Below are positions 44,059-56,300 of a stretch of DNA of 64,000 nt, in pieces. How positions within the stretch are numbered: the first letter of the stretch is position 1; every line of letters begins with the position of its first letter. The position numbers and the translations under genes are program-made. The notes under the pieces were generated by a model. That model did not search any database and had not been told where the DNA came from. It was given only the letters and a program-made list of their open reading frames with translations. Source of the stretch: Lentzea indica (GTDB lineage: Bacteria > Actinomycetota > Actinomycetes > Mycobacteriales > Pseudonocardiaceae); contig NZ_VSRL01000013.1 in assembly GCF_012184385.1 (NCBI RefSeq), forward strand, positions 1 through 64,000, given 5' to 3'.

Positions 44059-44964
44059 TCATTCCTCGGTCGGCTCCAGTTCCACGCGTTTGCTCAGCTC
44101 GCGCACCGCTTCTCCCCCGCCGCTGCCGAGGCCGTGCCGCGTCACGTTGACCGCGCCGGCCGCCGCGCCGAGCTTCACCGCGTCCTCCAACGACATACCC
44201 AGTGCGAGTCCCGCTGAAATCCCCGCGGTCATGGAGTCGCCGGCGCCACGCGTGTCGACGGGTTGCAACTGAGGCATCCGCACGAAGTACAACTGGTCGT
44301 CGAGCAGCGCCAACGCCGGCTCGTCCGCACGCGACACCACCACACCGTGCGTGCCGGAAGAAGCAATCTTGCGGCACGCCTGCACGAGCCGCGGCAGCTC
44401 TTCCTCGCCGAGTTCCTCGTGACTGACCTTGACGACGTACGGACCACCGCGCACCGCTTCGGTGAGCCGTTCGCCGGCCAGGTCGACGATCACGCGGCAG
44501 TCGTTGCCTCCCAGGTCGGCGGTCAGGCGGAAGTACGTGTCGTGTGGCAACACGCGGTCATCGGACGGCCCGCTCAACACGGCCGTGCCCGCACGGATGC
44601 CTTCCACCAGCGTCGACTCGTACAGATCGTCGAGCTCGTGCCGGGGCAACGCGTCCGGCGGCATCTCGACCATCTCGGAACGGTGGCCGTCGCGGCGATC
44701 GTGCACGTAGGCACCGTTGCGCGCAGTGACGTCCCGTGCGCACAGGCTGACGTGCTCACCCTCCAGCAACGTGCGCAGCACACGACCCGTCTCGCCGCCG
44801 AACGTCGCGCACACCACGGCTTCGACGCCCAGGGCGGCGATCATCCTGGACTGCCAGAAACCCTGTCCACCCGCGTGCAGGTGCACGTCGGGCTCACTGT
44901 CGAGGTCCTCGACCGTGACGGTCAGCTGAGGAGACGGGGCAAAAACGGCAACTCGGGCATCCAC
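44059..44964 (-). CDS. PfkB-family carbohydrate kinase
   Basis: A 301-residue ribokinase-like enzyme. The N-terminal Gly-Gly motif is HAGGQGFWQSRMIAALG and the C-terminal ATP/catalytic motif VDTRGAGDSMTAGISAG (DTxGAGD with the base Asp), followed by the AAGAVNVTRHG helix. The sugar substrate (fructose-1-P, tagatose-6-P, ribose types) is not evident. Pairing with surE is unusual and suggests nucleoside or sugar-phosphate salvage. Confidence 0.88.
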   Translation of the reverse strand: MDARVAVFAPSPQLTVTVEDLDSEPDVHLHAGGQGFWQSRMIAALGVEAVVCATFGGETGRVLRTLLEGEHVSLCARDVTARNGAYVHDRRDGHRSEMVEMPPDALPRHELDDLYESTLVEGIRAGTAVLSGPSDDRVLPHDTYFRLTADLGGNDCRVIVDLAGERLTEAVRGGPYVVKVSHEELGEEELPRLVQACRKIASSGTHGVVVSRADEPALALLDDQLYFVRMPQLQPVDTRGAGDSMTAGISAGLALGMSLEDAVKLGAAAGAVNVTRHGLGSGGGEAVRELSKRVELEPTEE

Positions 44965-44977
44965 GCCCCCTGGATTA

Positions 44978-45012
44978 CCCGGTGCGGGCGAACGGTACTC
45001 GCCCGCACCGGG
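44978..45012. terminator. Terminator hairpin downstream of hexosaminidase gene
   Basis: Perfect 14-bp stem CCCGGTGCGGGCGA / TCGCCCGCACCGGG with a 7-nt loop, 15 nt after the hexosaminidase stop and just before the PfkB start. Confidence 0.8.
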
Positions 45013-45027
45013 ATCAAGCGCCGGAGC

Positions 45028-46755
45028 TCAGCAAACGCCGTCGTCGCGCCAGACGCCCCACTGGCCGGTGGTGCCGGGCTCCTCGCCCTGCGTCCACCAC
45101 TTCGCGGTCCACTTGTGACCGTTGTGCGAGACCACGTTGCCGCCGGTGTAGACCTTCGAGCGCTCCCACGCCGGCTGCGAGCACGGACCGGGCGGCGGAC
45201 CGCCGGTGTCCCACGGCACCTGCGCGGACCTGTAGAAGTTGATGCCCATGGTCGTCCAGCGCGGTGCCTGGTTGCCCAGGCGCACCTTGAACTGGTCCCA
45301 GTTGTGCGTCGACCACGGCGACCAGCCGAGCTCGGAGTGCGCGGCGAGGCGCGGGAACGCCATGAACTCGATGTCGCGCGACGTCACGATCGTCTCCGTC
45401 CACAGTGGAGACTCGACGCCGCGGACCGCGGACTCGGGGACACCGCTCAGGTGCGTGCCCGGGTTCCAGTTGTAGGCGTCCTGGACCTCGATGAAGCCGG
45501 CCCACGACAGGCCCAGCGGCGTGCTGGAGTTGTACTTCATGTCCAGGTACGCCTTGTTCGCGGGCGACATGATGACCTTGTTGCCGCGCGCCGCCGCTGC
45601 CTGCACCGTGGCGTTGGACGTCGTGGTGCCCCAGTACTGCGGGATGGCGGTGGTGTCGGTCGTGGTCTTAACGAACTCGTGCCAGCCGAGCACGGTCTTG
45701 CCGTACTTCTTCACGATCGGCAGTGCGCGGTTCATGAACGCCTGGTAGTCGGCGTCGGAGGTCGCGTGCGCCTCGTCACCGCCGATGTGGAAGTACGGGC
45801 CGGGTGTGAGCGCCGCGATCTCTCGGACCACGTCGTCGATGAACCGATAGGTGATGTCCTTGTTCACGCACAGCGAGGAGTAACCGACCTCGATGTCCGT
45901 GCGCAGCGGCGGAGCCTGGTTGTTGCAGTTGAGCTCCGCGTACGAGGCCAGCGCCGCGTTGGTGTGGCCTGGCATGTCGATCTCGGGAATCACCGTGATC
46001 TTGCGCGCGGCCGCGTACTGCACGATCTCGCTGTACTGCGCCTTGGTGTAGTAGCCGCCTGGACCGCCGCCGACCTGCGTGCTGCCGCCGTACGTCGCGA
46101 GCCGCGGCCAGCTGTCGATCACGATCCGCCAGCCCTGGTCGTCACTCAGGTGCAGGTGGAAGTAGTTGATCTTGTAGAGCGCCAGCTGGTCGATGTAACG
46201 CTTGACCGCCGCGACCGGGTGGAAGTGACGGGCCACGTCGAGCATCGCGCCGCGGTAGGAGAACCGCGGATGGTCGACGATCAGCGCGCCCGGCACGGTC
46301 CACGGACCTGGCTGGGCAGTCGCGCTCTCCACAGCGGCTGGCAGCAGCTGCCGGAGCGTCTGCACGCCCGCGAACAAGCCCTCCGACGTGTTGGCGCGCA
46401 ACACGACCGCGTTCGCGGCGACGTCGAGCTGGTAGCCCTGCTGGCCGACCGTGCCCGGCGCACCGGAGAGCAGCAACGAGATGCCGTCCGAGGGAGTGCC
46501 TGCCGCGTCCGAGACCGGCAGCGCGTAGCCGGTGGAGGGACGCAGGACACCCGCGAGGAAGTTGCCGACGTCTCTCGCGGCAGGCGTGGTGTAGATCTTC
46601 GTGGCAGCCGTCAGCATGTGCGTGACACCGCTTCTGGCCTGCACCGACACTGGGACCGGTACCAGGCTCTGCAGTGGTTCCGCGGCTTGCGACTGCGCAC
46701 TCACGGAGAGTGCCCCGGTCACAGCGATGACCGCGGCGAGAACGCGAGTTCTCAC
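45028..46755 (-). CDS. Secreted GH20 beta-N-acetylhexosaminidase with chitin-binding module
   Basis: A 575-residue exported enzyme. Signal peptide (RVLAAVIAVTGALSVSAQ), the N-terminal GH20b domain, then the catalytic barrel with FHIGGDEAHATSDADYQAFM (the D-E pair of GH20), HLHLSDDQGWRIVIDSWP and VIPEIDMPGHTNAALASY. A C-terminal CBM5/12-type module (about 525-575) has AWERSKVYTGGNVVSHNGHK and TQGEEPGTTGQWGVW. It releases GlcNAc from chitin oligomers outside the cell. A dre-like box sits 70 nt upstream of the start, within the end of the neighbouring gene. Confidence 0.93.
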   Translation of the reverse strand: MRTRVLAAVIAVTGALSVSAQSQAAEPLQSLVPVPVSVQARSGVTHMLTAATKIYTTPAARDVGNFLAGVLRPSTGYALPVSDAAGTPSDGISLLLSGAPGTVGQQGYQLDVAANAVVLRANTSEGLFAGVQTLRQLLPAAVESATAQPGPWTVPGALIVDHPRFSYRGAMLDVARHFHPVAAVKRYIDQLALYKINYFHLHLSDDQGWRIVIDSWPRLATYGGSTQVGGGPGGYYTKAQYSEIVQYAAARKITVIPEIDMPGHTNAALASYAELNCNNQAPPLRTDIEVGYSSLCVNKDITYRFIDDVVREIAALTPGPYFHIGGDEAHATSDADYQAFMNRALPIVKKYGKTVLGWHEFVKTTTDTTAIPQYWGTTTSNATVQAAAARGNKVIMSPANKAYLDMKYNSSTPLGLSWAGFIEVQDAYNWNPGTHLSGVPESAVRGVESPLWTETIVTSRDIEFMAFPRLAAHSELGWSPWSTHNWDQFKVRLGNQAPRWTTMGINFYRSAQVPWDTGGPPPGPCSQPAWERSKVYTGGNVVSHNGHKWTAKWWTQGEEPGTTGQWGVWRDDGVC

Positions 46756-46811
46756 GACTCCTCCTCACGAGGCGGGGGGCGGCGACCCGAGCACCAGCGT
46801 GACGATGTCTC

Positions 46812-47927
46812 CTATTTGTCGTCAATGGTCTGAGCCAATTCACCGTAGGTGGGCAGCTGGAGGCTGTTCACCACGTCGCCGAACTCCTCCGTGGGCCCGC
46901 CGTTCGCCTGGTTCTTCAGCGCCATCTCCTGGTTGGCCGTCACGTACGGCCGCAGGATCTCCTCGTAGCGCTGGAAGGCGCCATCAGGGTTCGACGCCAG
47001 CTCGCCGGCCAGCACGTACGCGCCGACCAGCGCCATGCTGGTCCCCTGGCCCGACAACGGCGAACCGCAGTAGCCGGCGTCTCCGAGCAGCACCACGTTG
47101 CCGCGGGACCAGGTCTCCATCCGGATCTGGCTCATCGAGTCGAAGTGGAAGTCCGGCGCCTCCCACATGTGCTTCAGCGCGGTCGGCCACACCCAGCCGG
47201 CGTCGGCGAACATCTCGGCGAGCAGCCGCCGCTGCCCGTCCACATCGCGGTAGTCGAAATCAACGGAACCGTTGAAGCCCATGTAGACACGGCATTCCGC
47301 GTTCGAGCGGGCGCTCATGATGCCGCCACCGACGACATCGCCCTGCTGGAAGATCTGCCAGTGGTCCAGCCCGAGGAAGTTCGGCGCGGTGAAGACGGCG
47401 AGGTTCGTGCCGAGGTGGCTGATGAACTGCTCCTCCGGCCCGAAGACGAGCCGGCGGACGTTGGAGTGCAGGCCGTCCGCGCCGACGATGACGTCGAAGT
47501 CGCGCGGCGCGGCCTTCTCGAACGTGACGCGGGTGCCGTCGATCGCGGTGATCGTGTCGTCGAACAGGTACTCCACGCCGTCCACGGCGTCGAAGAGCAG
47601 CCGGGCGAGGTCGTCGCGCAGCAGCTCGACGTCAGGGCTGGAGAGGTCACCGCCGCTGAGGGTGTGCGTGGTGGAGCTGAACAGTTCGTTGCCCTCGGGG
47701 TCGACCATGCTCATGCCGCGCATGTTGGTGCTCAGCGACCGCAGCTGGTCGCCGAGGCCCATGCGCTCGACGACCTCCAAGGCGGGACCGCGCACGTCGA
47801 TGGCCTGGCCGCCAGGCCGCATTCCGCGGGCACGCTCGACGACGGTGACGCTGAAGCCGTAGCGGCGCAACCAGTACGCCAGTGCGGGTCCGCCGATGCT
47901 GGCGCCGGAGATCAGGACGTTCTTCAT
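46812..47927 (-). CDS. FAD-dependent monooxygenase (group A, TetX/PHBH-like)
   Basis: A 371-residue flavoprotein. The FAD Rossmann motif is NVLISGASIGGPALAYWLRR (GxSxxG), the DG motif VIVGADGLHSNVRRLVFG, and the GD motif VVLLGDAGYCGSPLSGQGTS. These define class A aromatic or antibiotic hydroxylases. ATG 47927 is used, with GGGGGCAAC upstream. Directly repeated boxes at 47972-47993 precede it. Substrate unknown. Confidence 0.9.
   Translation of the reverse strand: MKNVLISGASIGGPALAYWLRRYGFSVTVVERARGMRPGGQAIDVRGPALEVVERMGLGDQLRSLSTNMRGMSMVDPEGNELFSSTTHTLSGGDLSSPDVELLRDDLARLLFDAVDGVEYLFDDTITAIDGTRVTFEKAAPRDFDVIVGADGLHSNVRRLVFGPEEQFISHLGTNLAVFTAPNFLGLDHWQIFQQGDVVGGGIMSARSNAECRVYMGFNGSVDFDYRDVDGQRRLLAEMFADAGWVWPTALKHMWEAPDFHFDSMSQIRMETWSRGNVVLLGDAGYCGSPLSGQGTSMALVGAYVLAGELASNPDGAFQRYEEILRPYVTANQEMALKNQANGGPTEEFGDVVNSLQLPTYGELAQTIDDK
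46826..46837. promoter_or_regulatory. dre-like box upstream of the hexosaminidase gene
   Basis: TGGTCTGAGCCA matches 10 of 12 positions of the DasR core TGGTCTAGACCA. It lies about 70 nt before the hexosaminidase start, inside the last codons of the FAD monooxygenase gene. Confidence 0.5.
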
Positions 47928-47971
47928 GGTGTTGCCCCCTGTGAGTCGGTGTTGCCCACAAGGTGCCGACC

Positions 47972-47993
47972 GGCACTGACCGTCCACTGACCG
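47972..47993 (-). promoter_or_regulatory. Direct repeats with 11-bp period before the monooxygenase gene
   Basis: On the minus strand CGGTCAGTGGA and CGGTCAGTGCC are adjacent 11-mers (9 of 11 identical), followed by GGTCGGCACC. They lie 45-66 nt upstream of ATG 47927. This helical-period direct repeat is the geometry of SARP binding sites. Confidence 0.5.
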
Positions 47994-48053
47994 AACGTCG
48001 TCAGCGAAGATCAGGGTTTGACAGCGACTCCCGCGACGCGACCCGCGCGTGGC

Positions 48054-50351
<2,298 letters not shown>

Positions 50352-50381
50352 TCAGCCCAGCCGGTCTCAGCCGGCACGCAC

Positions 50382-50930
50382 TCAGCGCACCAGCGACTGA
50401 GCGCTCAGCTTCACCGCGAACGGGAACTGCAGCTCGATGATCTCTTCGCCGTCCGACCGCGCCTGCTCGACGTAGACGCCGTTCTCGAGGTGCAGGCACC
50501 GCAGCCAGGGACTGTCGTAGTCGATCATCCAGTAGTTCTCGCAGCCGACTTCCTGGAACTTCGCCCGCTTGAGCTCCAGGTCCACGTGTCGCGTCCGCGG
50601 CGACAGGACCTCGACCGCCAGCACGGGAGGTCCCATGAGCGCCTGCCTCGTGAACTGCTCGCGCCTGCCCACCACCAGGTCCGGGATGAAGACCGTGTCG
50701 TCGGCGAGCACCACGTCGACCGGAGCCGGGAGGACTTCCAGCTCCGGAGGGCAGACAGCCGTCAGCGCCACCAGCAGCCGGGCGACGACGCGCTGGTGCA
50801 CGGGGCGGGGTGAGGGGCTCATCACCAGCACCCCGTCGACGAGTTCGAAACGGTGCCCGTCATCAGGCATCGCCTCCAGGTCCGCCCACGTCAATGGCCT
50901 GCCGTGGGGAAACGTCGGGACACCACCCAT
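50382..50930 (-). CDS. Uma2-family (DUF820) putative nuclease
   Basis: A 182-residue PD-(D/E)XK-like protein. The Uma2 core reads FELVDGVLVMSPSPRPVHQR, FIPDLVVGRREQFTRQALMG and PPVLAVEVLSPRTRHVDLEL KRA, where the Asp, Glu-x-Val and Lys make the nuclease site. Uma2 proteins are abundant in cyanobacteria and actinobacteria, with unclear roles. ATG 50930 begins the conserved part; frames further upstream look non-coding. Confidence 0.85.
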   Translation of the reverse strand: MGGVPTFPHGRPLTWADLEAMPDDGHRFELVDGVLVMSPSPRPVHQRVVARLLVALTAVCPPELEVLPAPVDVVLADDTVFIPDLVVGRREQFTRQALMGPPVLAVEVLSPRTRHVDLELKRAKFQEVGCENYWMIDYDSPWLRCLHLENGVYVEQARSDGEEIIELQFPFAVKLSAQSLVR

Positions 50931-51290
50931 GGTGCGTTCCACCCCCTGGTCGAGGCCACCGTCCGCCGGCCGGATCCCGGCGATGCCATTAGACAAGACT
51001 GGTCCGATTCTCACGACTCGTAAGCCCCTTTTGGCCGACCTCGCACCCCTGCACGCACACGTCTCCGTGACCACGGCCCCGGAGGGTGAGGGTCCACTGG
51101 TCCCGTAGTGGACGGCGACACCCCGATGGAGCAGCGTTTTGGTTGCAATCGAACAAGTGGCTAATTTTTGATCAATTTTCGGGCGATTTTCGGTAACGCC
51201 ATCGACCCTGCCAATTGCTCGCGAATGCGACCCTAACGGAATCTTACGAGTCAGCCAAGCAGTCGGTTGGAGCAATACCTCACGAGCGCC
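50931..51290. other. Intergenic region with SARP-box-like triple repeat
   Basis: This 360-nt gap lies between the NB-ARC gene end and the Uma2 gene start. At 51161-51193 three consecutive 11-mers, CTAATTTTTGA, TCAATTTTCGG and GCGATTTTCGG, share A-ATTTT-C/T-G at exactly 11-bp spacing. The stretch at about 51140-51200 is clearly AT-richer than its surroundings, as in a regulatory region. No coding frame is supported. Confidence 0.6.
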
Positions 51291-53333
51291 TCACATCTGG
51301 AAGATCAAATCGCCCTGGACCGGTTTCAGCCCGAATTCCGAGTAAACCGCACGGGCGGCTGCTTCCATCTCGGAGGCGAGTCGGGTTTCGCCACACGCGT
51401 GGTGCACGCGGGACAGTTCCAACCAGGCCCGAGCGGCACCCACGACGTCGAAGTTGGCCTCGCAGATGGCGGCCGCCTCGTGCAGCAACGTGCGGGCGGA
51501 ACCGAGCCGGCCGCGCGCGAACTCGTTGCCTCCCAACGCATACAGCACAAAGCTCTCGCCACGACGGTCGCGCCCATCGCGTGCCAGGTCCAGCGCGGCG
51601 GTCAGCACGTCGAATGCCTGGTCGTGCCGCTGCTGGGACGCCAACAGCTTGCCCAGCCGGTAGTTGATCTGTGCCAGCACGCGAGCTGGCCCGATCCCGT
51701 CGCACACGTCCACTGCGGCACTGAGCCGATCCAGCGCCCCGGCGGTGTCACCGTCGTACAGGTCGATCTGGGCGAGGTTCTGCAGCACGGACGCCTGGCC
51801 CACCGGGTCTTCCAGCCGTTCGTACACGGCCAGCCCCCGCTGGTACCACTGCCGCGCCTCGGCCAGCTCACCCGACGACCGCGACACGATGCCGAGGTTG
51901 CGGTAGACCAGCCCGAGCCCGGCGAGATCGTCCAGTGCCTCGAAGGTGTCCTTGGCCGGCACAGTCATCTCGCGCGCGAGGTCGTAGCGGCTCTGGCTGA
52001 TGTGCAACGACGCCAGCGAGCACCGCAGCACGGCCGAACCCCGCCGGTTGCCCGCCGCTTCACAGGCCGCCAGTGCGACATCGTGCGTGCGCTGCCAGCC
52101 GTCGTAGTCCGTGCGGCTCTCGAACAGCGTCACCAGCCGGTGCGCCAGCTCCCAGGCCAGCTCGTCCAGACCGGACTCGGCGGCCAGCGAGACCGCCTCG
52201 CACAGGGTGGCGCGTTCGGACTCCAGCCACGCCACCGGATCGGACCGCAGCAACGGATCTGGCCGCACCACCTCACGTACGGCCGAGCCGCGCACGACGG
52301 AGAAGTCGCCGCCGTACACAGCGATGCGGGCACGGTCCAGCAGGTACAGCCAGCCGCCGAGCAGGCGCCGCAAGGCATCAGCGGTGTCGGCTTTCCCTGC
52401 CGCGAACTCCCGCACGAGCTCGGGCACGACGTAGCGGTCGCCGTCGACCGAGACGAGGTGCGCCGACACCAGTTCGTCCACAGCGGACTGACCGCGCACG
52501 TCACCGAATGCCGCTACGGGCGCCCACGAAGGCAACCGCCGCGCACCCGCGGCCGCGAGCAACCACAGCAGCCGGCGCGCGTGCACGCCCAGGTCGCCCG
52601 TCGTCTCCTCCAAGCGTGCCCGAAGGGACAAACCGCCGTGGGACAACACCTCCAGGCGTCCACGCGGATCCTTCAGCTGCTCGACCAGCAACGAGATCGG
52701 CCAGTGCGGACGGGCGGCGAGCCTGGCCCCGGCGATCCGCAGCGTCAACGGCAAACAGTCCGATACCGCTACCAGAGCGTCAGCTCCCGCAACTTCACCG
52801 GCCACGCGCCGCGAGCCGATCTGGTTGCCCAGCAACGTCATCGCCTGCGCGGGTTCCAACGCGCCGACGTCGATGACGTGAGGCAACCGCAGTCGGTGCC
52901 GTGAAGTCACGAGCACCGCGCAACCCGGCGCGTGCGGCAGCAACGGGGTCACCTGCTCCACGCTCGTCGCGTCGTCCAAAACCAGCAAAAGTGACTGGCG
53001 CGCAACAGCGTCTCGATAGGCGCTCAGACGGGCGCCGAAATCCCCTGGAACGGACAACCCGAACGATGTGAGAAAACGGCCGAGCACCGTGTACGGGGTC
53101 GTGCCGCGCAGCCGCACGAACAGCTGACCGTCAGGGAAGCAGCCGTTCGCCACCCGATGGGCGGCGTGCACGGCGAGCGTCGTCTTGCCCGTCCCCACAG
53201 GGCCGGTCAGCAGGACCACCTGCGGAAACGGGGTGATCCCGTCCACGACGGACTGGACCAGCTCCTCCCGTCCCACGAAGTCGGCGACGGCGGCAGGCAG
53301 CTGGTGCGGGCGAGGGAACAGGTCGATCTGCAC
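51291..53333 (-). CDS. NB-ARC/TPR regulatory ATPase without DNA-binding domain
   Basis: A 680-residue cytosolic STAND ATPase. The P-loop is VVLLTGPVGTGKTTLAVHAA (about residues 40-58), Walker B LLLVLDDATSVEQV, and the GxP-like DCLPLTLRIAG. From about residue 380 to the end lies a TPR superhelix. Unlike AfsR it has no BTAD/HTH start (MQIDLFPRPHQLPAAVADFV), so it should act through a partner, perhaps the full AfsR-type gene 24 nt upstream. Its ligand is unknown. Confidence 0.85.
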   Translation of the reverse strand: MQIDLFPRPHQLPAAVADFVGREELVQSVVDGITPFPQVVLLTGPVGTGKTTLAVHAAHRVANGCFPDGQLFVRLRGTTPYTVLGRFLTSFGLSVPGDFGARLSAYRDAVARQSLLLVLDDATSVEQVTPLLPHAPGCAVLVTSRHRLRLPHVIDVGALEPAQAMTLLGNQIGSRRVAGEVAGADALVAVSDCLPLTLRIAGARLAARPHWPISLLVEQLKDPRGRLEVLSHGGLSLRARLEETTGDLGVHARRLLWLLAAAGARRLPSWAPVAAFGDVRGQSAVDELVSAHLVSVDGDRYVVPELVREFAAGKADTADALRRLLGGWLYLLDRARIAVYGGDFSVVRGSAVREVVRPDPLLRSDPVAWLESERATLCEAVSLAAESGLDELAWELAHRLVTLFESRTDYDGWQRTHDVALAACEAAGNRRGSAVLRCSLASLHISQSRYDLAREMTVPAKDTFEALDDLAGLGLVYRNLGIVSRSSGELAEARQWYQRGLAVYERLEDPVGQASVLQNLAQIDLYDGDTAGALDRLSAAVDVCDGIGPARVLAQINYRLGKLLASQQRHDQAFDVLTAALDLARDGRDRRGESFVLYALGGNEFARGRLGSARTLLHEAAAICEANFDVVGAARAWLELSRVHHACGETRLASEMEAAARAVYSEFGLKPVQGDLIFQM

Positions 53334-53357
53334 ACCGCTCCCTCCGCCGGAGAACCG

Positions 53358-56300
53358 TCAATCGACGTCAGTTTCACACAGAACGCCTGCGGGATCACCG
53401 CCCTGGACTCCGGTCATCCGTGCGACGATCGCTCGCATTTCGTGCAGGTGCTGGGCTGCCTGAGGTGGGTCGGCGCGGCTCAACACGAGCAACGACTCCG
53501 CCTGTCCCCACGCGAACCCGGTCTCCCGTTGCACCGCCACCGCCTCGGTCGCGAGCCCGCGCGCCCGTTCCATTTCACCGGCTTTGAGGCTCAGCAACGC
53601 GAGCGTCGCCAACGCCCTGCCGCGCTGCATCAGGAACCCGAACCTGGTCGCCTGCACGAGCGCGCGTTCCGCCAGTTCGGAGGCGGACCCGTCACCGGCC
53701 GCGTGCAGGACGCGGGCCAGGTCGATCAGGTACTCGACCTGGTTCTCCACCCTCCCCAGTGCTTCAGCCAGCTTCAACCCGCGCCGCAGTGCCTCGACGG
53801 ACTCGTCCAGCCGCCCCAGGCGGTGGCAGGCGGTTCCCACGATCACCAGTCCCAGCAACGGGTACAGCCCCGCCTCGTCCTCGTCCACCAGCGCGAGTGC
53901 GCGGACCAGAGCGCGCTGCGTTCGTCCGGCGTCGCGATCGATCTTCGCCTCGGTCAGCGCGTGTGCGCTGGACCCGTCAGCGCCGCGATCGACACACTCC
54001 CGAGCCGGCACCAGATCGCCGAGCAGCGCGTGGATCTCCGCCAGCGCGAACTCCACCCGAGCGTCCGGCAGTTCCCGCGCTCGCTCGCAATGCTCCAACG
54101 ACTCGCGGAGCCGGCCGGACTGCGCCGCGGCCACGCCGAGGTTGAGGTGCACGACGGCGGCCAGCCTCACGTTGTCGTCGACCAACGACATCGCCTGATG
54201 CAGCAACCCGATCGCGTCCTGGGTGCGGCCGAGGGCGAGGTGGAGGACGGCGAGGTTGTTGAGGCAATGGAACTTTCCGACCCGGTCGCCGGCCTCCGCG
54301 TAGAGCGCAAGCGCGGTTTCCAGGTGCCCGATGCCCTGCCTGCCGTCCAGCTCGCAGTGCAGCGTGCCGAGCGACAGGTGCATCGAAGCCTGACCACGCA
54401 AGTCGTTCTCCTGCTCGGCGGCGGCGAGACCGGCCGACGAGGTCTCGTGCCACCTGCCGAACTGCTGGCGCAAGTACCACATGCGGCGCAACGAGTCCGC
54501 CAGCTCCCAGCGGTAGTGCGCCGGTTCGGCCATCAAGGCGAGGGTCGCCACCGACTCCCATTCGGCGTCCAACCAGGACAGTGCTGCTTCCTTGCTGCCG
54601 AACGAAAGCCCTGAGTCGCCGGAACGGTCGAGCCGGTACATCTCCGGCGCCAGCACGTCCAGCGCCGCGTCCGTGGTGTGCAGGTAGTGGTCGAGCAGCC
54701 GCAGTGCGGCCTTCTCGGCGTCCTCGTCGGAGCTGACGAGGTCCCGCGCGTACAGGTGCAGCAGGTCGTGCACCCGGAACCGGCCGCGGGTGTGCGGCTC
54801 GACCAGGCTCGCGCCCTCCAGCAACGAGACGAGCCCTCGCGCGTCGTCGACACCCATCAGCACCGACGCGGTGTGCGCGGTGAAGTCCGTACGTGGCAGC
54901 AAACCCAGCAACCGGAACAACCGCACGGCCTCGTCCGGCAACGACTTCAGCGAAAGCTCGAACGCCGCCGTCACCGCTGCCCGCCGGTCGCCGCGGATCG
55001 CGAGCTGCGCGAGCCGGTTGCCGTGCGCGAGATCCTCGACGGCGTCGGCGATCCTGTCGTGCGGGCGGCACGCGAGGTTCGCCGCGGCGATCCGGATGGC
55101 GAGCGGCAGGTACCCGCACAACGCGGCGAGGTCCGCGACCGCCTCCGGTTCAGCCTCGGCACGCCGGCCGCCGAGCACGCGGCTGATCAACGTGTGCGCC
55201 TCGTCCGCTGTCAGCAGGTCCAGCTCGACCCTGCGCGCGTCGTCCAACGCTGCCAGCCCGCGCAGGTCGTTGCGACTGGTGATGATCACCGTGCAACCGG
55301 GTGTGCCTGGCAGCAGCGGCCGGACCTGCTCCTCGCTCGCCGCGTTGTCCAGCAGGATCAGCACCCGCCGGTTCGACAGGATCGAGCGGTACAGGCTCGC
55401 CTGCTCGTCCACCTCGCGCGGGATCTGGTCCGGCTCCACGCCGAGGCCGCGCAGGAACTGGGTCAGCGCGTCGGCCGGTGTCGTGGCGGGCGCGTCGTCG
55501 TAGCCGCGCAGGTTCAGGTACAGCTGACCGTCCGGGAACTGGTCCCGCACCCGATGCGCCCAGTGCACGGCCAACGCGGTCTTGCCAACGCCCGCGGTGC
55601 CGGCGATGGACGTGATCACGACGCTGGACGACGACAGGCTCGCGTCCAGCTCGTCCAAACAGGACTCGCGGCCGGTGAACCGCGCCAGGTCGGCCGGCAG
55701 CTGCGCGGGGGCCTTGGGTGAGACGGGACCCGAATCGCTGTCCTGGTTGAGGATCGCCAGGTGCGCGGTCCGCAGGCTCCTGCCGGGATCGATGCCCAGC
55801 TCGTCGGCGAGCAAACGGCGTGTCCTGTCATAGAGCTCCAGCGCGTCCGCCTGCCGGTTGGACCGGTACAGCGCGATCATCAGCTGCTCGACCAGCTGCT
55901 CGCGGAACGGGTTCGCGGCCACGAGCGCCGACAGCTCGGTGATCACCTGCTCGTGCTGGCCGAGTTCCAATTGCAGCGCGAAGCATTGCTGTGCAACCGC
56001 GATCCGGCGTTCGTCGAGCCGTTCAGCCTCGATCCGCAACGCCTGACTGTTCAGGCCGGCCAGCGCGGGGCCGCGCCACAACGACAGCGCCGTGCGCAGC
56101 AACCGCACCGCCTCGGAGGGCTCCACGGTCTGCGCTGTCGCCACGTGCCGCTCGAACGTGACCACGTCGAGCGACGCGGAGCCGAGCACGAACCGGTAGC
56201 CGGGACCATCGGTGACGATCATGCCCGGCACGCCGAGCACGGCCCGCAGGTCGCCCACCGACTTCTGGATCTGGTGCTTGCCGGTCGACGGCGGCTCACC

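Noticed and set aside
44263-46833. 856-codon plus-strand frame opposite PfkB and GH20
   Set aside because: Crosses two clearly coding minus-strand genes and a terminator hairpin.
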